Of a DNA stretch of 64,000 nt, positions 1-9,840 are shown in pieces (the first letter of the stretch is position 1; each line of letters opens with the position of its first letter). Source of the stretch: Massilibacillus massiliensis (lineage in GTDB: Bacteria > Bacillota > Negativicutes > FLKF01); contig NZ_LT575483.1 in NCBI RefSeq assembly GCF_900086705.1, forward strand, positions 1,138,735-1,202,734. The letters run 5' to 3'. A program made the position numbers and the translations under genes. The notes under the pieces were generated by a model that was not told where the DNA came from, made no database searches, and worked only from the letters and a program-made list of their open reading frames with translations.

Positions 1-33
1 CATATAAGGTGCGGATCAGTGAAATTTTTTAAA

Positions 34-1404
34 TCATTGTGCTGATAAAGATTTTAATAGTGCCTGCCGTTGTTGTTTTACACTTGTCACGTTTTGCAGT
101 GAAGCTTCAATTGGCGTGATCTCTTTGCTGCTATTAGCATTGATAAACGATCCGACCAGCCTTTGTTCTTCTACTGCATAAAGGTCTTCCTGAAAACTCA
201 CGTAAAACTCATGCTTCTGATTAGAAATTCTTTTCGCAGTCATTTCTGGGATGATCATCCATTTACATCCTGCTTGTTTCGCTTTCGCGAATTCCTCTGA
301 CAAAGCCCCTCGCTGCCCCTCCGCAATCAAAAAACTCGGTAAACTGGTTCGCAAGACTGACGCATAGTTTTCTTCCATATAAAACTGATCTTCCGCAATC
401 TCCTTATCTATCTTCGTAACAAGCGGCGCAACGTAGACCATAGCCGTCTCGCCGCCGGCTACACCTTCATACCGATTGGCAATTTGCCTTTCCTCCAGAA
501 CGCCTGCTTGTTTCGCCTCTTCTCTCACATCATAATAATTTCGGATTGCAGAATCCAAATATACCGTAATCGAGTGACGTTTCTTATCAACATTTCGATT
601 GCGCCGCCAAACTTCTTGGCTGCCAAACTGCGCATATCCGCCCGAAATATTTTGCAATACATTTCTCACTGGATCGCCTTGTATCACAACCCTGGTCAAA
701 TTAATCTGACTGCCAAACTGATCTGCAAAGGCTTGATTGCCCACAGCGGGTGCGCCAAATGTAATCACTTCGAGCTGTGCGGGATCGACACCTAAACTAA
801 TAAGTCTCGCAGCTCCCAGTGTTGCTACCGCTCCGCCTAAGCTATGTCCAACCAGATACAATTTACGCTTACTGTCGCCTTTTAATACATCTGCAATATA
901 TTCGCCATAGGTTGCACCATCATCTTCTTCACTGAAAAAAGCAGTCTGCGTATACTTATGAAACCCACGATGCACCATTGGCTCTTTGCTGGTAAGATTT
1001 TGTTTTTTTGCTTGTTCAGCAAATTGCTCTGGTGTAGTTCCACCAAAATATATTTTGTTAAAATTGAGATCAATTGCAAGATCTTTAAAACTTTCTGTTC
1101 CGGTAATTGCTAAAATATAAATATCATGCTCCAATTCAAAAGCATCATTTTCAACAAAGTAAAATTTTGTATCAACACCATTTACAAATTTTTTATACGG
1201 CTTGATCTGCCAACCTTCTTCTAAGAGCTCGGTTCTTGCGATTTGACCGATGCGATCATTATAAGTAGCTAAACAAACAATTGCGTTGATATACTCTAAT
1301 TTCGCCTTCTGATACTCTTCTAAAATTCCGGCATATGCAACCGTATTCATAAAAAATACAAAGCATAGACATAGAAGAAGTGTCTTTTTAAGTACTCTTT
1401 GCAA
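34..1404 (-). CDS. Secreted class 3 lipase-like protein
   Basis: The protein has an N-terminal signal peptide (LLLCLCFVFF core, ending near AYAG) and the alpha/beta-hydrolase nucleophile elbow GHSLGG at about residue 190, typical of class 3 (fungal-type) lipases; upstream ITGTES and downstream ITFGAPAVGN strands fit the same fold. It should be an exported lipase or esterase acting in the periplasm or outside the cell. The C-terminal third, about 150 residues, is not part of the lipase core and I do not recognise it. I chose the third codon of the open frame, a TTG, because a GGAGGGGA Shine-Dalgarno lies six bases ahead of it and abuts the first TTG. About 456 residues. It stands alone on the minus strand. 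The substrate cannot be told from the sequence. Confidence 0.8.
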   Translation of the reverse strand: MQRVLKKTLLLCLCFVFFMNTVAYAGILEEYQKAKLEYINAIVCLATYNDRIGQIARTELLEEGWQIKPYKKFVNGVDTKFYFVENDAFELEHDIYILAITGTESFKDLAIDLNFNKIYFGGTTPEQFAEQAKKQNLTSKEPMVHRGFHKYTQTAFFSEEDDGATYGEYIADVLKGDSKRKLYLVGHSLGGAVATLGAARLISLGVDPAQLEVITFGAPAVGNQAFADQFGSQINLTRVVIQGDPVRNVLQNISGGYAQFGSQEVWRRNRNVDKKRHSITVYLDSAIRNYYDVREEAKQAGVLEERQIANRYEGVAGGETAMVYVAPLVTKIDKEIAEDQFYMEENYASVLRTSLPSFLIAEGQRGALSEEFAKAKQAGCKWMIIPEMTAKRISNQKHEFYVSFQEDLYAVEEQRLVGSFINANSSKEITPIEASLQNVTSVKQQRQALLKSLSAQ

Positions 1405-1568
1405 AACCAATCCCCTCCATTTGATCTGGCGATACGGTCCAATGATCAGCCAAAATCCTGCGTAGTAGGCTCACATTCTTTTGGCAAATGCCTCTGAACG
1501 AACCTGTTATGTATCTATTTATTATACGAGAAGATTCCGTTCTCTTCCAGTTCCAAATATTTCAATAT

Positions 1569-2810
1569 TTACTTATCTAATTTGATCAGCGACCAATCAT
1601 CCAGTAATTCACCATTTTGCTTAAATACTTGTACATACAAGACCCCATTGGCAATTTTTACGACAGAATAAGTTGGCATATCCGTAGCATTTGTGAAATA
1701 TGTATTCCATAGCTTGGTTCCAACACTTTCATAATACTTTGTTCCACTGCGTCCAACTGTACTATAAATGGTACCACCTTCCGCAACCCGCTGATCGTTT
1801 ACCATCGCAAACGTACGTGCATTCACATGATCATGTCCACTGAATACAACATCTACACCATATTGATCAAAAATTGGTACAAACTGCTTTGTGATGGATG
1901 CCGTTATTTGATCTGTACGATTTGGGTATACAGGACGATGTACAAATACAACTTTCCAACGTTTATTCGTAGCCGCCAAATCATTTTTGAGCCATATCTT
2001 TTGCAACTCCAGTGACGCCGGAATAAAGTTGCGTTCTTCCCCGAATTGACTATCTAAAATCACAAAATGCACATCACCATAGTCAAATGAATATACCTGC
2101 CCTTTTAAGCCTTCAGGGCCATTTTGCGGCAGCATAAATTGCTGTGTAAAAAAGGTCGGCATAGAGAATTTTCTTTCTGGTGTATACGTTTCATGATTCC
2201 CCACCACTGGAATGATTGGCAGTTTATTAGAAATACCCGAAATTCCAGCAAACCAGTTCTTCCATTCCTGATAAGTTTGACCATTATCAACCAAATCTCC
2301 CACATTCACAAAAAATGCGGCATCACGATTTTGAACATACGCATTCGTAAATGTCGATTTCCATACACTGTAGTCATTGCTTTGCGAATCACCAAACAAC
2401 AAAAATTTAAAATTGCTTTCTAAACTTTCTGTACGAAACATTCCCTCTGCATCCCAATTTTGACCATCACCAATTCTATATACATACCTCGTTCCCGGTT
2501 GTAAATTCTTTAAAGTTGTACTATGCATATAAACATTTCCTTGATCAGTAGCAAACAACGAAGTCTCTGCTTTTTGCATTTTTACCGTTGAAACTTCAAC
2601 CGCCGGCATATCCGCTTCACTATATTCCACATACAGCATATTACTTTCTTGATCCTGCGTTCGCCAAGTGATCGTCTGTGTTGTCTTTGCATCTTCGACC
2701 CAGGTAAGCGTAATATCTTCAACAACGCCATGTGCCAAACAAGATGACGTGATAAAGAGCATACATAGCACCAGAGCCATCCAAATACGATTCCACTCCA
2801 TCTTTTTCAT
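1569..2810 (-). CDS. Secreted purple-acid-phosphatase-like metallophosphoesterase
   Basis: A signal peptide is followed by an N-terminal fibronectin-III-like domain (about residues 30-125, with the typical YRIGDG turn of purple acid phosphatases) and a calcineurin-like phosphoesterase domain. The metal-binding signatures are present in order: FGDSQ, NVGDLVD, GNHE, VHRP and SGHDH. This fits a periplasmic or exported phosphatase that uses a two-metal centre to release phosphate from an unknown ester. Start is set by GGAGGG six bases upstream. 413 residues, the usual length for bacterial members. The neighbouring lipase lies 158 bases downstream and may or may not be cotranscribed. Confidence 0.85.
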   Translation of the reverse strand: MKKMEWNRIWMALVLCMLFITSSCLAHGVVEDITLTWVEDAKTTQTITWRTQDQESNMLYVEYSEADMPAVEVSTVKMQKAETSLFATDQGNVYMHSTTLKNLQPGTRYVYRIGDGQNWDAEGMFRTESLESNFKFLLFGDSQSNDYSVWKSTFTNAYVQNRDAAFFVNVGDLVDNGQTYQEWKNWFAGISGISNKLPIIPVVGNHETYTPERKFSMPTFFTQQFMLPQNGPEGLKGQVYSFDYGDVHFVILDSQFGEERNFIPASLELQKIWLKNDLAATNKRWKVVFVHRPVYPNRTDQITASITKQFVPIFDQYGVDVVFSGHDHVNARTFAMVNDQRVAEGGTIYSTVGRSGTKYYESVGTKLWNTYFTNATDMPTYSVVKIANGVLYVQVFKQNGELLDDWSLIKLDK

Positions 2811-2893
2811 TACGTTCCCTCCTCTAAAAGATTTTCTTATACAGTATCATATAATAAAATAATAAAAACACCAAGTTTTTAAGTCATTTTTAC

Positions 2894-2937
2894 AAAAAAG
2901 AAGAGAAATCCATCACTTCCATGATTTAAGATTTCTC
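2894..2937 (-). terminator. Intrinsic terminator overlapping the MATE stop codon
   Basis: An 8-bp stem GAGAAATC/GATTTCTC (2903-2910 and 2930-2937), read on the minus strand, is followed by a T-rich stretch. The upstream arm lies inside the last codons of the MATE gene, so the hairpin spans the stop codon. Confidence 0.6.
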
Positions 2938-4287
2938 CTCTAAATGAAAATATTTTCGCCTGATATACCATAACCGCACAAATAGTAAAACCGCACCAAC
3001 AACAATGCCCGCAATCAATCCAATCCAATAACCGTATGGACCAGCAGAAAAAAAGTTAGCAAATCCATACCCCAATGGCAATCCAACGATCCAAAATGAT
3101 ATTATCGCCAACATTAACGTGACTTTTACATCCTTATATCCTCTAAGCGCACCTTGCATTGGTGCATTTACAGCATCAGCCAATTGCAGAAAAATTGCAT
3201 AGACCAAAAATACCTGAATCAATTGGTCTACAGCAAGGTTATGTGTATATAAGGCTGAGATCTCAGCTTTATAAAATATCAATATACTTGCTAATGTCCC
3301 CGAAAATAGCAGTGAAATCAGCATGCCCATATTCGTATATTGCTTCGCATCTGTATACCGACCTGCGCCAACTTCAAAGCCAACTAAGATCGTTAAGGTC
3401 ATACTAATACTAAGCGGGATCATATAAACCATCGTAGTAAAATTAAGAGCTGCTTGATGTGCCGCAATGACTTCAGTTCCGTAAGCAGCCATAAATAATC
3501 CCACTGCACCAAAAATACTTTGTTCACAAAAAATTGCACTGCCAATCGGTATGCCAATGGCTAGCTGCTTTCGCAAATCTTTAAATGACACTGCAAAAAA
3601 TGTTGCAAATATCTTATATTCTTTAAAAGGTTTGCAATTACAAACCACAACAATATTAATGATCATTACCATCCAATAGGCAATTGCTGTTCCAACCCCA
3701 GCACCGATACCGCCAAGTTGCGGAAACCCAAACTTACCAAAGATGAAAAGATAATTCATTATAATATTAATAGGAACTGAGCAAACCGTAATCAACATTG
3801 TAACTCTGGTGTAGCCCAATGCATCAATGAAATTCCGCAGACTAGAACTAATAAAAATAGGACAAATCCCAAATGCTATAGCTTGGAAGAAACCTCTGGC
3901 AATTGTCTCTACTCTCGCATCAAGATTCATAAACCGCAAAACAGGATCAGCAAAAAGATAACCAAGTAAAACAACACAGATACCAATAATAATTGCTAAA
4001 TAAATTCCCTGTATTACGACAAAAGGAAGCTGCTCTTTCTTGCCTGCGCCGTATAATTGTGCAATCATTGGTGTTAATCCAGAAATGACACCCAAAATCC
4101 CGCCAAAAATCGGCATAAATAGATTCACTGCTATGGCAACACCAGCCAAATCATATGCACTAGCATTCCCTGCCATAACGGTATCAAAAAATCCAATCGA
4201 TATAATTGCCAATTGAGTAATAAAAACAGGGAACAGAACAATAACAACTTGTCTTAATTTTTCCTTATAAGTAAACGTTTGTCTCAT
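2926..4287 (-). CDS. MATE family efflux transporter
   Basis: 453 residues with about twelve hydrophobic segments arranged as two homologous halves and the typical MATE openings ([16 protein letters not shown] near residue 20, [11 protein letters not shown] near residue 75). Family members export cationic drugs or metabolites in exchange for Na+ or H+. The start codon overlaps the stop codon of the upstream SEC-C gene (ATGA), so the two are translationally coupled; no strong Shine-Dalgarno of its own is seen. Its substrate cannot be predicted. Confidence 0.9.
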   Translation of the reverse strand: MRQTFTYKEKLRQVVIVLFPVFITQLAIISIGFFDTVMAGNASAYDLAGVAIAVNLFMPIFGGILGVISGLTPMIAQLYGAGKKEQLPFVVIQGIYLAIIIGICVVLLGYLFADPVLRFMNLDARVETIARGFFQAIAFGICPIFISSSLRNFIDALGYTRVTMLITVCSVPINIIMNYLFIFGKFGFPQLGGIGAGVGTAIAYWMVMIINIVVVCNCKPFKEYKIFATFFAVSFKDLRKQLAIGIPIGSAIFCEQSIFGAVGLFMAAYGTEVIAAHQAALNFTTMVYMIPLSISMTLTILVGFEVGAGRYTDAKQYTNMGMLISLLFSGTLASILIFYKAEISALYTHNLAVDQLIQVFLVYAIFLQLADAVNAPMQGALRGYKDVKVTLMLAIISFWIVGLPLGYGFANFFSAGPYGYWIGLIAGIVVGAVLLFVRLWYIRRKYFHLEEKS

Positions 4288-5507
4288 GAAAAATCTTTAT
4301 CTATACAACATTTTTTATATTTTTTACCACTTCCACATGGACAAGGGTCATTTCTGCCAATGCTTGAAGAACGTGGTACAAATTTTACAACATTGTCTTT
4401 CGTTTTCTGCGATTGATATTTTTCCAAAAAGTTTCTTTTAACACCTGATAAATCCTGTGGACGGTTCCCTTTTAATACCCATTTATGTGTCGTATTGTTT
4501 AATTCAGCTAAAATAGCTCCTATATGCTGCACTTGTTCCAAGCTAGATAACTTTACGACAGTTTGTACATACCCGATCACCTCGTTCAATTCTTCATCAT
4601 TTAACATCATAATACATATTTCCCCGGCAATATTTTTTGCTTCATCCGGTGAAAGTGCTAATGTCTCCTCAAAGAATTTAATCAAAGCAAGATATGCTTC
4701 TGTCTCTTCGTAATATTCTAAATCTCCGGCTTGATAAACTTCATCATACGTAAATTCACAATACGCAATATCTTGACGAGCAATTTGCTCTTCAAATAAT
4801 GCCTCTGGATCCATTACCGTATAATAATACATCCCTACTTCTGTATTGATGATATTTCCCTGCCAACAGCCGGCATTGACCATGACACCCATAAAATCAA
4901 CGAAATCAATCTTTTTACTCTTTAATAGCTGATTTACACGTGCATGCAATTGATCATAAGGTAAATATCCATAATAATATAACAATCCTGTTGCTAAATG
5001 AATGATTTCATCGTTTGCAGTAATTTCTTTTTTTAACTTTGCATTATCCAGACTCGCATAAACCTCTAACAATTCATCCGGTAAATACCAAGCCTGCGCA
5101 TCATCATCGTGCATACCACTGAATAAGATCCCAATACTGCGCATATAGTCCATGCGGACATCATTCATATCAAGGACTGTGCTCAGACCTTGTTTTCTGC
5201 TCAAATGCGTCAAAATATTATACTGTTCAATCCCAATCGTAATCATCCACTTATGAGAAAACGCAACAATCTCCGGAACTAACGCCTCTGCCATCTCTTG
5301 TTTTTTTAACGTGCTAATCCCCTGCACGCATAAGTTATAACGAATATCATCTAATTCCGCTTTTGTTAAAGTACTAAGTGCCGCAAGCAGTGTACGTTTT
5401 TCCGGAACCTGATAACGCCATAAAATCTTTTTACGTTTTTCCATCTGTTTTGCAATCTCTATTTCTAAGTCATCCGCTACAATATCCTGTCCATTTTTTT
5501 CTGCCAT
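4284..5507 (-). CDS. SEC-C metal-binding domain protein
   Basis: The C-terminus carries the zinc-binding SEC-C motif [16 protein letters not shown], the same tail found in SecA and many unrelated proteins. A segment near residues 40-85 ([16 protein letters not shown], then KKQEMAEAL) resembles the small helical Rho-N/SAP fold that binds nucleic acid. The remaining 300 residues are helical and unassigned. 407 residues; start supported by a GAGGG site. It is the first gene of a two-gene unit with the MATE exporter through a 4-base overlap. The function is unknown; the SEC-C tail suggests a protein or RNA partner rather than catalysis. Confidence 0.8.
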   Translation of the reverse strand: MAEKNGQDIVADDLEIEIAKQMEKRKKILWRYQVPEKRTLLAALSTLTKAELDDIRYNLCVQGISTLKKQEMAEALVPEIVAFSHKWMITIGIEQYNILTHLSRKQGLSTVLDMNDVRMDYMRSIGILFSGMHDDDAQAWYLPDELLEVYASLDNAKLKKEITANDEIIHLATGLLYYYGYLPYDQLHARVNQLLKSKKIDFVDFMGVMVNAGCWQGNIINTEVGMYYYTVMDPEALFEEQIARQDIAYCEFTYDEVYQAGDLEYYEETEAYLALIKFFEETLALSPDEAKNIAGEICIMMLNDEELNEVIGYVQTVVKLSSLEQVQHIGAILAELNNTTHKWVLKGNRPQDLSGVKRNFLEKYQSQKTKDNVVKFVPRSSSIGRNDPCPCGSGKKYKKCCIDKDFS

Positions 5508-5540
5508 ATGAATCCCTCACTTATTTAAAATCCTTTACAA

Positions 5541-5585
5541 AATAAAACCCTATTTGCAGACTCTGCCACAAATAGGGCTTTTTCA
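5541..5585 (-). terminator. Intrinsic terminator after the amidase gene
   Basis: Strong hairpin: arms CCCTATTTG (5548-5556) and CAAATAGGG (5569-5577), extended inward by GCAG/CTGC, with A-rich and T-rich tails on both sides. It lies downstream of the minus-strand amidase and could work in both directions. Confidence 0.75.
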
Positions 5586-5661
5586 TCCATCCTTCACTTA
5601 CTCTAAGTTTATAATAGATATTTCCCAATCGTCAAGTTATGTAGGCTAAATTATGTCAAAA

Positions 5662-6783
5662 TTACTCATACGAAAAATACCGATCCAGACCTCTGAAAAT
5701 TCCTGTTGCCGCTTTTTTTACGCCCGCAGCAGTCTGAAGGAATTTTCCCTCCTCTGGATTTGATATAAATGCCACTTCAACAAGTGTTGCTGGCATTTTC
5801 GTATGTTTTACCACGTAGAAATTACATGTACGCGTACTGCGATCAACCGTTCCTAACTGACTAATAACGCCCTCACGAACAAACTTGGCAAGGCGCTCAT
5901 CTCCATTTGTCTTCGGATAATAATAGGAAGACGTTCCTTTTACTTGTGCATTGACAAAAGCATCTAAATGAATACTAACAAATACATCTGCATTCGCACG
6001 ATTAGCGATATCCGCTCTCGCCTGCAATTCCTCTTTCGCAGAAGCATTCGCATAGGCAACATCCATATCGGCACTGCGTGTCATAATTACCTTCGCTCCA
6101 GCTCCTTCTAACATTTGTTTAAGTTCTAAACCGATTTCAAAGGTAATATCTTTTTCCTTGCTGCGATCAGGTCCGACAGCACCACTGTCACTGCCGCCAT
6201 GTCCGGGGTCAATCGCAATGATCTTATCCTTCAATCCCGGTACATCAAACAGTTTAATATTCTTTGTTACAACGGCATCCGCATCTGGTAATGTTGTTCC
6301 TGACGTACTTTCGGAAGCTGGCACAGTTGTATGTGTTTCCTCATGTGCAAGATTGCCAAAATCCATAACGATACGATTTGCTTTATCAGCCGCCGGATTT
6401 TCTTTTAAGGAAAAAATATCATACTGATCTTTTGATACATTGGCTTCTACGACGACGCGTACCGTTGATGCATCAAATTGACTTACTCTTACTTTGCCTA
6501 CCAAGCTACTATTGACCGCTGTCACCTTACCAACATCTGGGCTTAACCAAGCGCCCTTCATATCAATCGCAATCCTATTTGGATTCGATAAAACAAAGGT
6601 TTTATAATCTACAGGCCCGGATGTATCTAAAACCACTCGTACTTTATCACCACTGTTATAAATTCGAACTCCATCCACTCTCGCCAGTCCACTCACACGT
6701 TCACTGAAACCAGCGGCAAATCCCATCGCTGGACTCGCAATAAAACACACCAACACTAACCATAAAAGAATCGACTTGCGCAT
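5662..6783 (-). CDS. N-acetylmuramoyl-L-alanine amidase with AMIN domain
   Basis: After a signal peptide (residues 1-24) comes an AMIN domain (about 30-150) that anchors such enzymes to peptidoglycan, then an Amidase_3 catalytic domain (about 185-370). Zinc ligands are visible as His in DPGHGG, Glu in EKDITFE and His in SIHLD; the catalytic Glu is in LVEVAFIS. The enzyme cuts the amide bond between muramic acid and the stem peptide during cell separation or wall turnover, as AmiC-type enzymes do in diderm cells. 373 residues, start backed by GGAGGAG. Monocistronic with a clear terminator. Confidence 0.92.
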   Translation of the reverse strand: MRKSILLWLVLVCFIASPAMGFAAGFSERVSGLARVDGVRIYNSGDKVRVVLDTSGPVDYKTFVLSNPNRIAIDMKGAWLSPDVGKVTAVNSSLVGKVRVSQFDASTVRVVVEANVSKDQYDIFSLKENPAADKANRIVMDFGNLAHEETHTTVPASESTSGTTLPDADAVVTKNIKLFDVPGLKDKIIAIDPGHGGSDSGAVGPDRSKEKDITFEIGLELKQMLEGAGAKVIMTRSADMDVAYANASAKEELQARADIANRANADVFVSIHLDAFVNAQVKGTSSYYYPKTNGDERLAKFVREGVISQLGTVDRSTRTCNFYVVKHTKMPATLVEVAFISNPEEGKFLQTAAGVKKAATGIFRGLDRYFSYE

Positions 6784-7105
6784 CTTACTCCTCCAATTGT
6801 TGAGAATTATATCAATCGCGACTTAGTTCAAAATCGTGTATTATATTTTGAACTTTCGTCAAAAATATCCAAAATGTCGACTACATTAAATGACGATTTC
6901 AAAAGAGAAACCAGAGCAACAAATCCTCTTGGATATATGTATTTATTTGATAAAATAAAAAGGTTTACCCTTTATTATTATTTGTTTACACAAAAAACGC
7001 AAGCCTTTTCCCCCATATTCTTTCAAAAACTCACATTTTTTCTTCATTTGTTTTTTAGCGCTGATCCATGTATACTAAATTTATATTAACCTGTGGAGGA
7101 TTCCT
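6784..7105. promoter_or_regulatory. Divergent intergenic region with HAD promoter
   Basis: This 322-base gap separates the divergent amidase and HAD genes. A plausible sigma-70 promoter for the HAD gene is TTGTTT (7048-7053), 17 bases, TATACT (7071-7076), followed 20 bases later by GGAGG and the start. The -35 is poor, the -10 good. I see no gene or other structure in the rest, which is A+T-rich. Confidence 0.5.
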
Positions 7106-7813
7106 ATGATTAAACACGTATTATTCGATCTTGATGGTACACTGATTCATTTTGACCACATGCTTTTTGTTGAGAATTATGTAAAACTATTAAGTAAAAA
7201 ATTATCCCATATGACCGATCCCAGAGAGTTTGCTGCACAACTTCTCTCTGCTACAGGCTGTATGATCAAAAGTACGGATGGGACCAAAACCAATGCCGAT
7301 ATTTTTTGGGATTATTTTCATACCAATACCAATCTATCAAAAGAAAACTTAGACCCACTGATTGAAGATTTTTATGATAATGATTTTATGCAGTTAAAAG
7401 AAATGGTGACAGTTCCAGAAATTTTACCAATCATCGATAAAATAAAGAAAAAACATATAGCAATGACCATTGCCACCAATCCGGTTTTTCCATTAAAAGC
7501 TGTGAAAGCCCGCTTGCATTGGGCTGGTCTGCAGGATGTTGATTTTAAGCTTATTACCAGCTATGAAAACAGTCACTATTGCAAACCAAACCTACATTAT
7601 TTTGAGGAAATCGTTGACACCCTGAAAACGACGCCGACTGAATGCTTAATGATCGGCAATAATGTAACCGAGGACTTAATTGCTGGGAAAATCGGTATAA
7701 AAACATACCTTCTGACTGATCACCTGCTAAATCTCGACCAAAAAGAAATTCAAGCTGACTATATTGGTACAATCGCCGATTTGACCAAGGACATTGATAA
7801 AATATTATGTTAG
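7106..7813 (+). CDS. HAD-superfamily hydrolase
   Basis: 235 residues with the HAD signatures in order: FDLDGTL (nucleophile Asp near residue 8 and acid/base Asp two residues on), a Thr in IATNP (motif II), Lys in CKPN (motif III) and MIGNNVTEDL as motif IV. In motif IV the usual first Asp is Asn, with the acidic pair ED later, so metal binding may be slightly altered. These enzymes are small-molecule phosphatases acting in the cytoplasm; the substrate is unknown. Start supported by GGAGG seven bases upstream. It is a single gene with its own terminator. Confidence 0.85.
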   Translation: MIKHVLFDLDGTLIHFDHMLFVENYVKLLSKKLSHMTDPREFAAQLLSATGCMIKSTDGTKTNADIFWDYFHTNTNLSKENLDPLIEDFYDNDFMQLKEMVTVPEILPIIDKIKKKHIAMTIATNPVFPLKAVKARLHWAGLQDVDFKLITSYENSHYCKPNLHYFEEIVDTLKTTPTECLMIGNNVTEDLIAGKIGIKTYLLTDHLLNLDQKEIQADYIGTIADLTKDIDKILC

Positions 7814-7873
7814 ATGCCTTTAATCAACATTAAGGAACCAATTCGAAGACGTTCTACATGCTTTTCTTATACG

Positions 7874-7932
7874 AAAAAGAGTACATAAGCTTTCAAAGGT
7901 TAACCCTATTGAAAAGCTATGTGCTCTTTTTG
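7874..7932. terminator. Bidirectional terminator between convergent genes
   Basis: A long imperfect inverted repeat (AAAAAGAG...CTTTCAA against TTGAAAAG...CTCTTTTT, about 23 bases per arm) lies between the convergent HAD and metal-receptor genes, with A and T tails suiting termination in both directions. Confidence 0.7.
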
Positions 7933-7950
7933 TTATACATTTCCTTCATA

Positions 7951-8937
7951 TTATTTACGCTGATTTTTTGAAAGTAACAGCTTGACTTGAATATCCAACT
8001 GATTTTCTAGTGAAATAGGATCATTAGACCAAAAGTCATAACGATCAATCTCATAGAAGTGGTTGTTTTTTACTGCGGATAAATTTTTCCAGACTTGGCT
8101 TTCCATAATTTCAATCGTTTGTTTTGCGCCTCCCTCTTGCGGAGAAACTAATATAAACATATGATCTGCCGCATACTGGGGAAGCGTTTCTAACGACAGA
8201 TTGATTCCACCGTTTTTCCCAAGAATATATTGCTCGGCAGCCGCTGGCGGAGTAAATTGGAACGTTCTATATAAATTTCTGGCCCCTCTGCCATAATCTT
8301 GATTAATAACCCAAAGACCTTTACCCCAGATCTCATAAATAGCGACTGTTTCATCTTTGCCAATAACTCCAGCAATTTGCTCTCTGGCAAATTGTTCTTT
8401 AATTTCGAAATTTTTTATCCAGTCTTCTGCTTCTTTTTCTCTATCTAATATCACAGCGATTTCTCTAAGCTGATCATAAACATCTTTAGCCGACCATGGA
8501 ATCACCACTGTAGGGGCAATTTGAGAAAGTATTTCATAATTTTGTCCATCCATTGTAATGATTAAATCTGGATCTAAAGCCACAATACGTTCTACCGACT
8601 CTCCAACATCAGCAATACCCGCAATTTTATCTTGCAAAAAGGTGTATTTCATTTCTACAGAGCCAGCACCTACAGGCTTAACCCCCAAGGTCAATAAATA
8701 GCCCAAATAGTTCATCGCTACAATACGTTTTGGCTTCACAGGAATTTCAATTTCCCCCTGCAGCGTTTTGATTCTTTTCATTTCTGATCTTTCTACTGTT
8801 TTATCTTCATTTTCTATCTTATGCACATCTGCCATCGCACGCAATGAATCCACAACGCCACGGCTATATCCCACATAACATCCTAAGATGACAATCGTAA
8901 TTAAACTAAATATTAAAATTTTCTTTTTTCGAAACAT
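7951..8937 (-). CDS. Iron-complex ABC transporter substrate-binding protein (FecB/FepB-like)
   Basis: Helical-backbone metal receptor of the FecB/FhuD/BtuF class: the domain opens at about residue 55 with EIPVKPKRIVAMNYLG and has the interdomain helix region DPDLIITMDGQ. The N-terminus has a hydrophobic segment ending VILGC, compatible with a lipoprotein or a membrane anchor. The start is the sixth codon of the open frame, ATG, with GGAGG seven bases before it. It is the last gene of a four-gene importer operon (permease, permease, ATPase, binding protein). It would bind a ferric siderophore, heme or cobamide in the periplasm; context favours iron or heme. Confidence 0.88.
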   Translation of the reverse strand: MFRKKKILIFSLITIVILGCYVGYSRGVVDSLRAMADVHKIENEDKTVERSEMKRIKTLQGEIEIPVKPKRIVAMNYLGYLLTLGVKPVGAGSVEMKYTFLQDKIAGIADVGESVERIVALDPDLIITMDGQNYEILSQIAPTVVIPWSAKDVYDQLREIAVILDREKEAEDWIKNFEIKEQFAREQIAGVIGKDETVAIYEIWGKGLWVINQDYGRGARNLYRTFQFTPPAAAEQYILGKNGGINLSLETLPQYAADHMFILVSPQEGGAKQTIEIMESQVWKNLSAVKNNHFYEIDRYDFWSNDPISLENQLDIQVKLLLSKNQRK

Positions 8938-9022
8938 GATGATCCTCCACATGCGTAGTTCTACTTTTATTTAAAACACTTTCTTGCTATAAAAACAGAT
9001 CACCCCAGCATCTTATAGCAAT

Positions 9023-9814
9023 CTACGCCATTGACAATCCATAGGGTATACATAGCGGAACTCCTGTTCTCGGATCGGGGATAATATCTGCATCAATCCC
9101 AAAAATTTCGTGAAGGATCGCAGGCGTCATGACTTCTTTTGGAGATCCTTGATGCATGACTTTTCCTTTTTTTACAGCCACCATATGCTGCGCATAGCGA
9201 GCTGCATGATTTAAGTCATGCACGACCATCACGATAGTTCTGCCTTCTTCCTTGTTTAACCGACATAAAAGTTGCAACACCTCTAGCTGATGCGCCATAT
9301 CTAAAAAGCTTGTCGGCTCATCAAGAAACAAGATATCGGTCTGCTGTGCCAAAGCCATAGCAATCCATGCCCGTTGACGCTGCCCTCCCGATAAATGATC
9401 TAATTGAAAATCATAAAATTCCGTCATTCCGGTCACTTCAATCGCCCAGCTTATAATTTTTCTATCCTCTGCAGTAAGCGAACCAAAGCCTGTCTGGTTA
9501 GAAAATCGCCCATAACTAACTAATTCATACACTGTCATACCTTCAGGCGCCACCGGATTTTGAGGAAGTATTGCCAATTGTTTGGCTACTTCTTTCGTAG
9601 ATTTATGATGTATAGATTCGCCATCTAAAAAAACGCCGCCTCTTTTTGGTTTCACAATACGTGCCATAGTCTTAAGCATCGTAGATTTTCCTGAACCATT
9701 CGCACCTACTAAAACTGTAATCTTCCCTAAAGTTATATGTATATTTAAATTTTCAACAATAAGTCTATCCCCGTAGGAAATATCAAGCCGCTTTGCCTCA
9801 AATTCTTGTAACAT
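9023..9814 (-). CDS. Iron-complex ABC transporter ATP-binding protein (FecE/FhuC-like)
   Basis: 263 residues with Walker A (GANGSGKST, about residue 40), the ABC signature LSGGQRQRAW, Walker B (DILFLDEPT) and the switch His (VVHDLNHA). It hydrolyses ATP to drive import of a metal complex across the inner membrane with the two FecCD permeases just upstream, and lies 26 bases after the second permease. Standard length. Confidence 0.93.
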   Translation of the reverse strand: MLQEFEAKRLDISYGDRLIVENLNIHITLGKITVLVGANGSGKSTMLKTMARIVKPKRGGVFLDGESIHHKSTKEVAKQLAILPQNPVAPEGMTVYELVSYGRFSNQTGFGSLTAEDRKIISWAIEVTGMTEFYDFQLDHLSGGQRQRAWIAMALAQQTDILFLDEPTSFLDMAHQLEVLQLLCRLNKEEGRTIVMVVHDLNHAARYAQHMVAVKKGKVMHQGSPKEVMTPAILHEIFGIDADIIPDPRTGVPLCIPYGLSMA

Positions 9815-9840
9815 AGCTATGGCCTCCTTTCGTTTCTGTT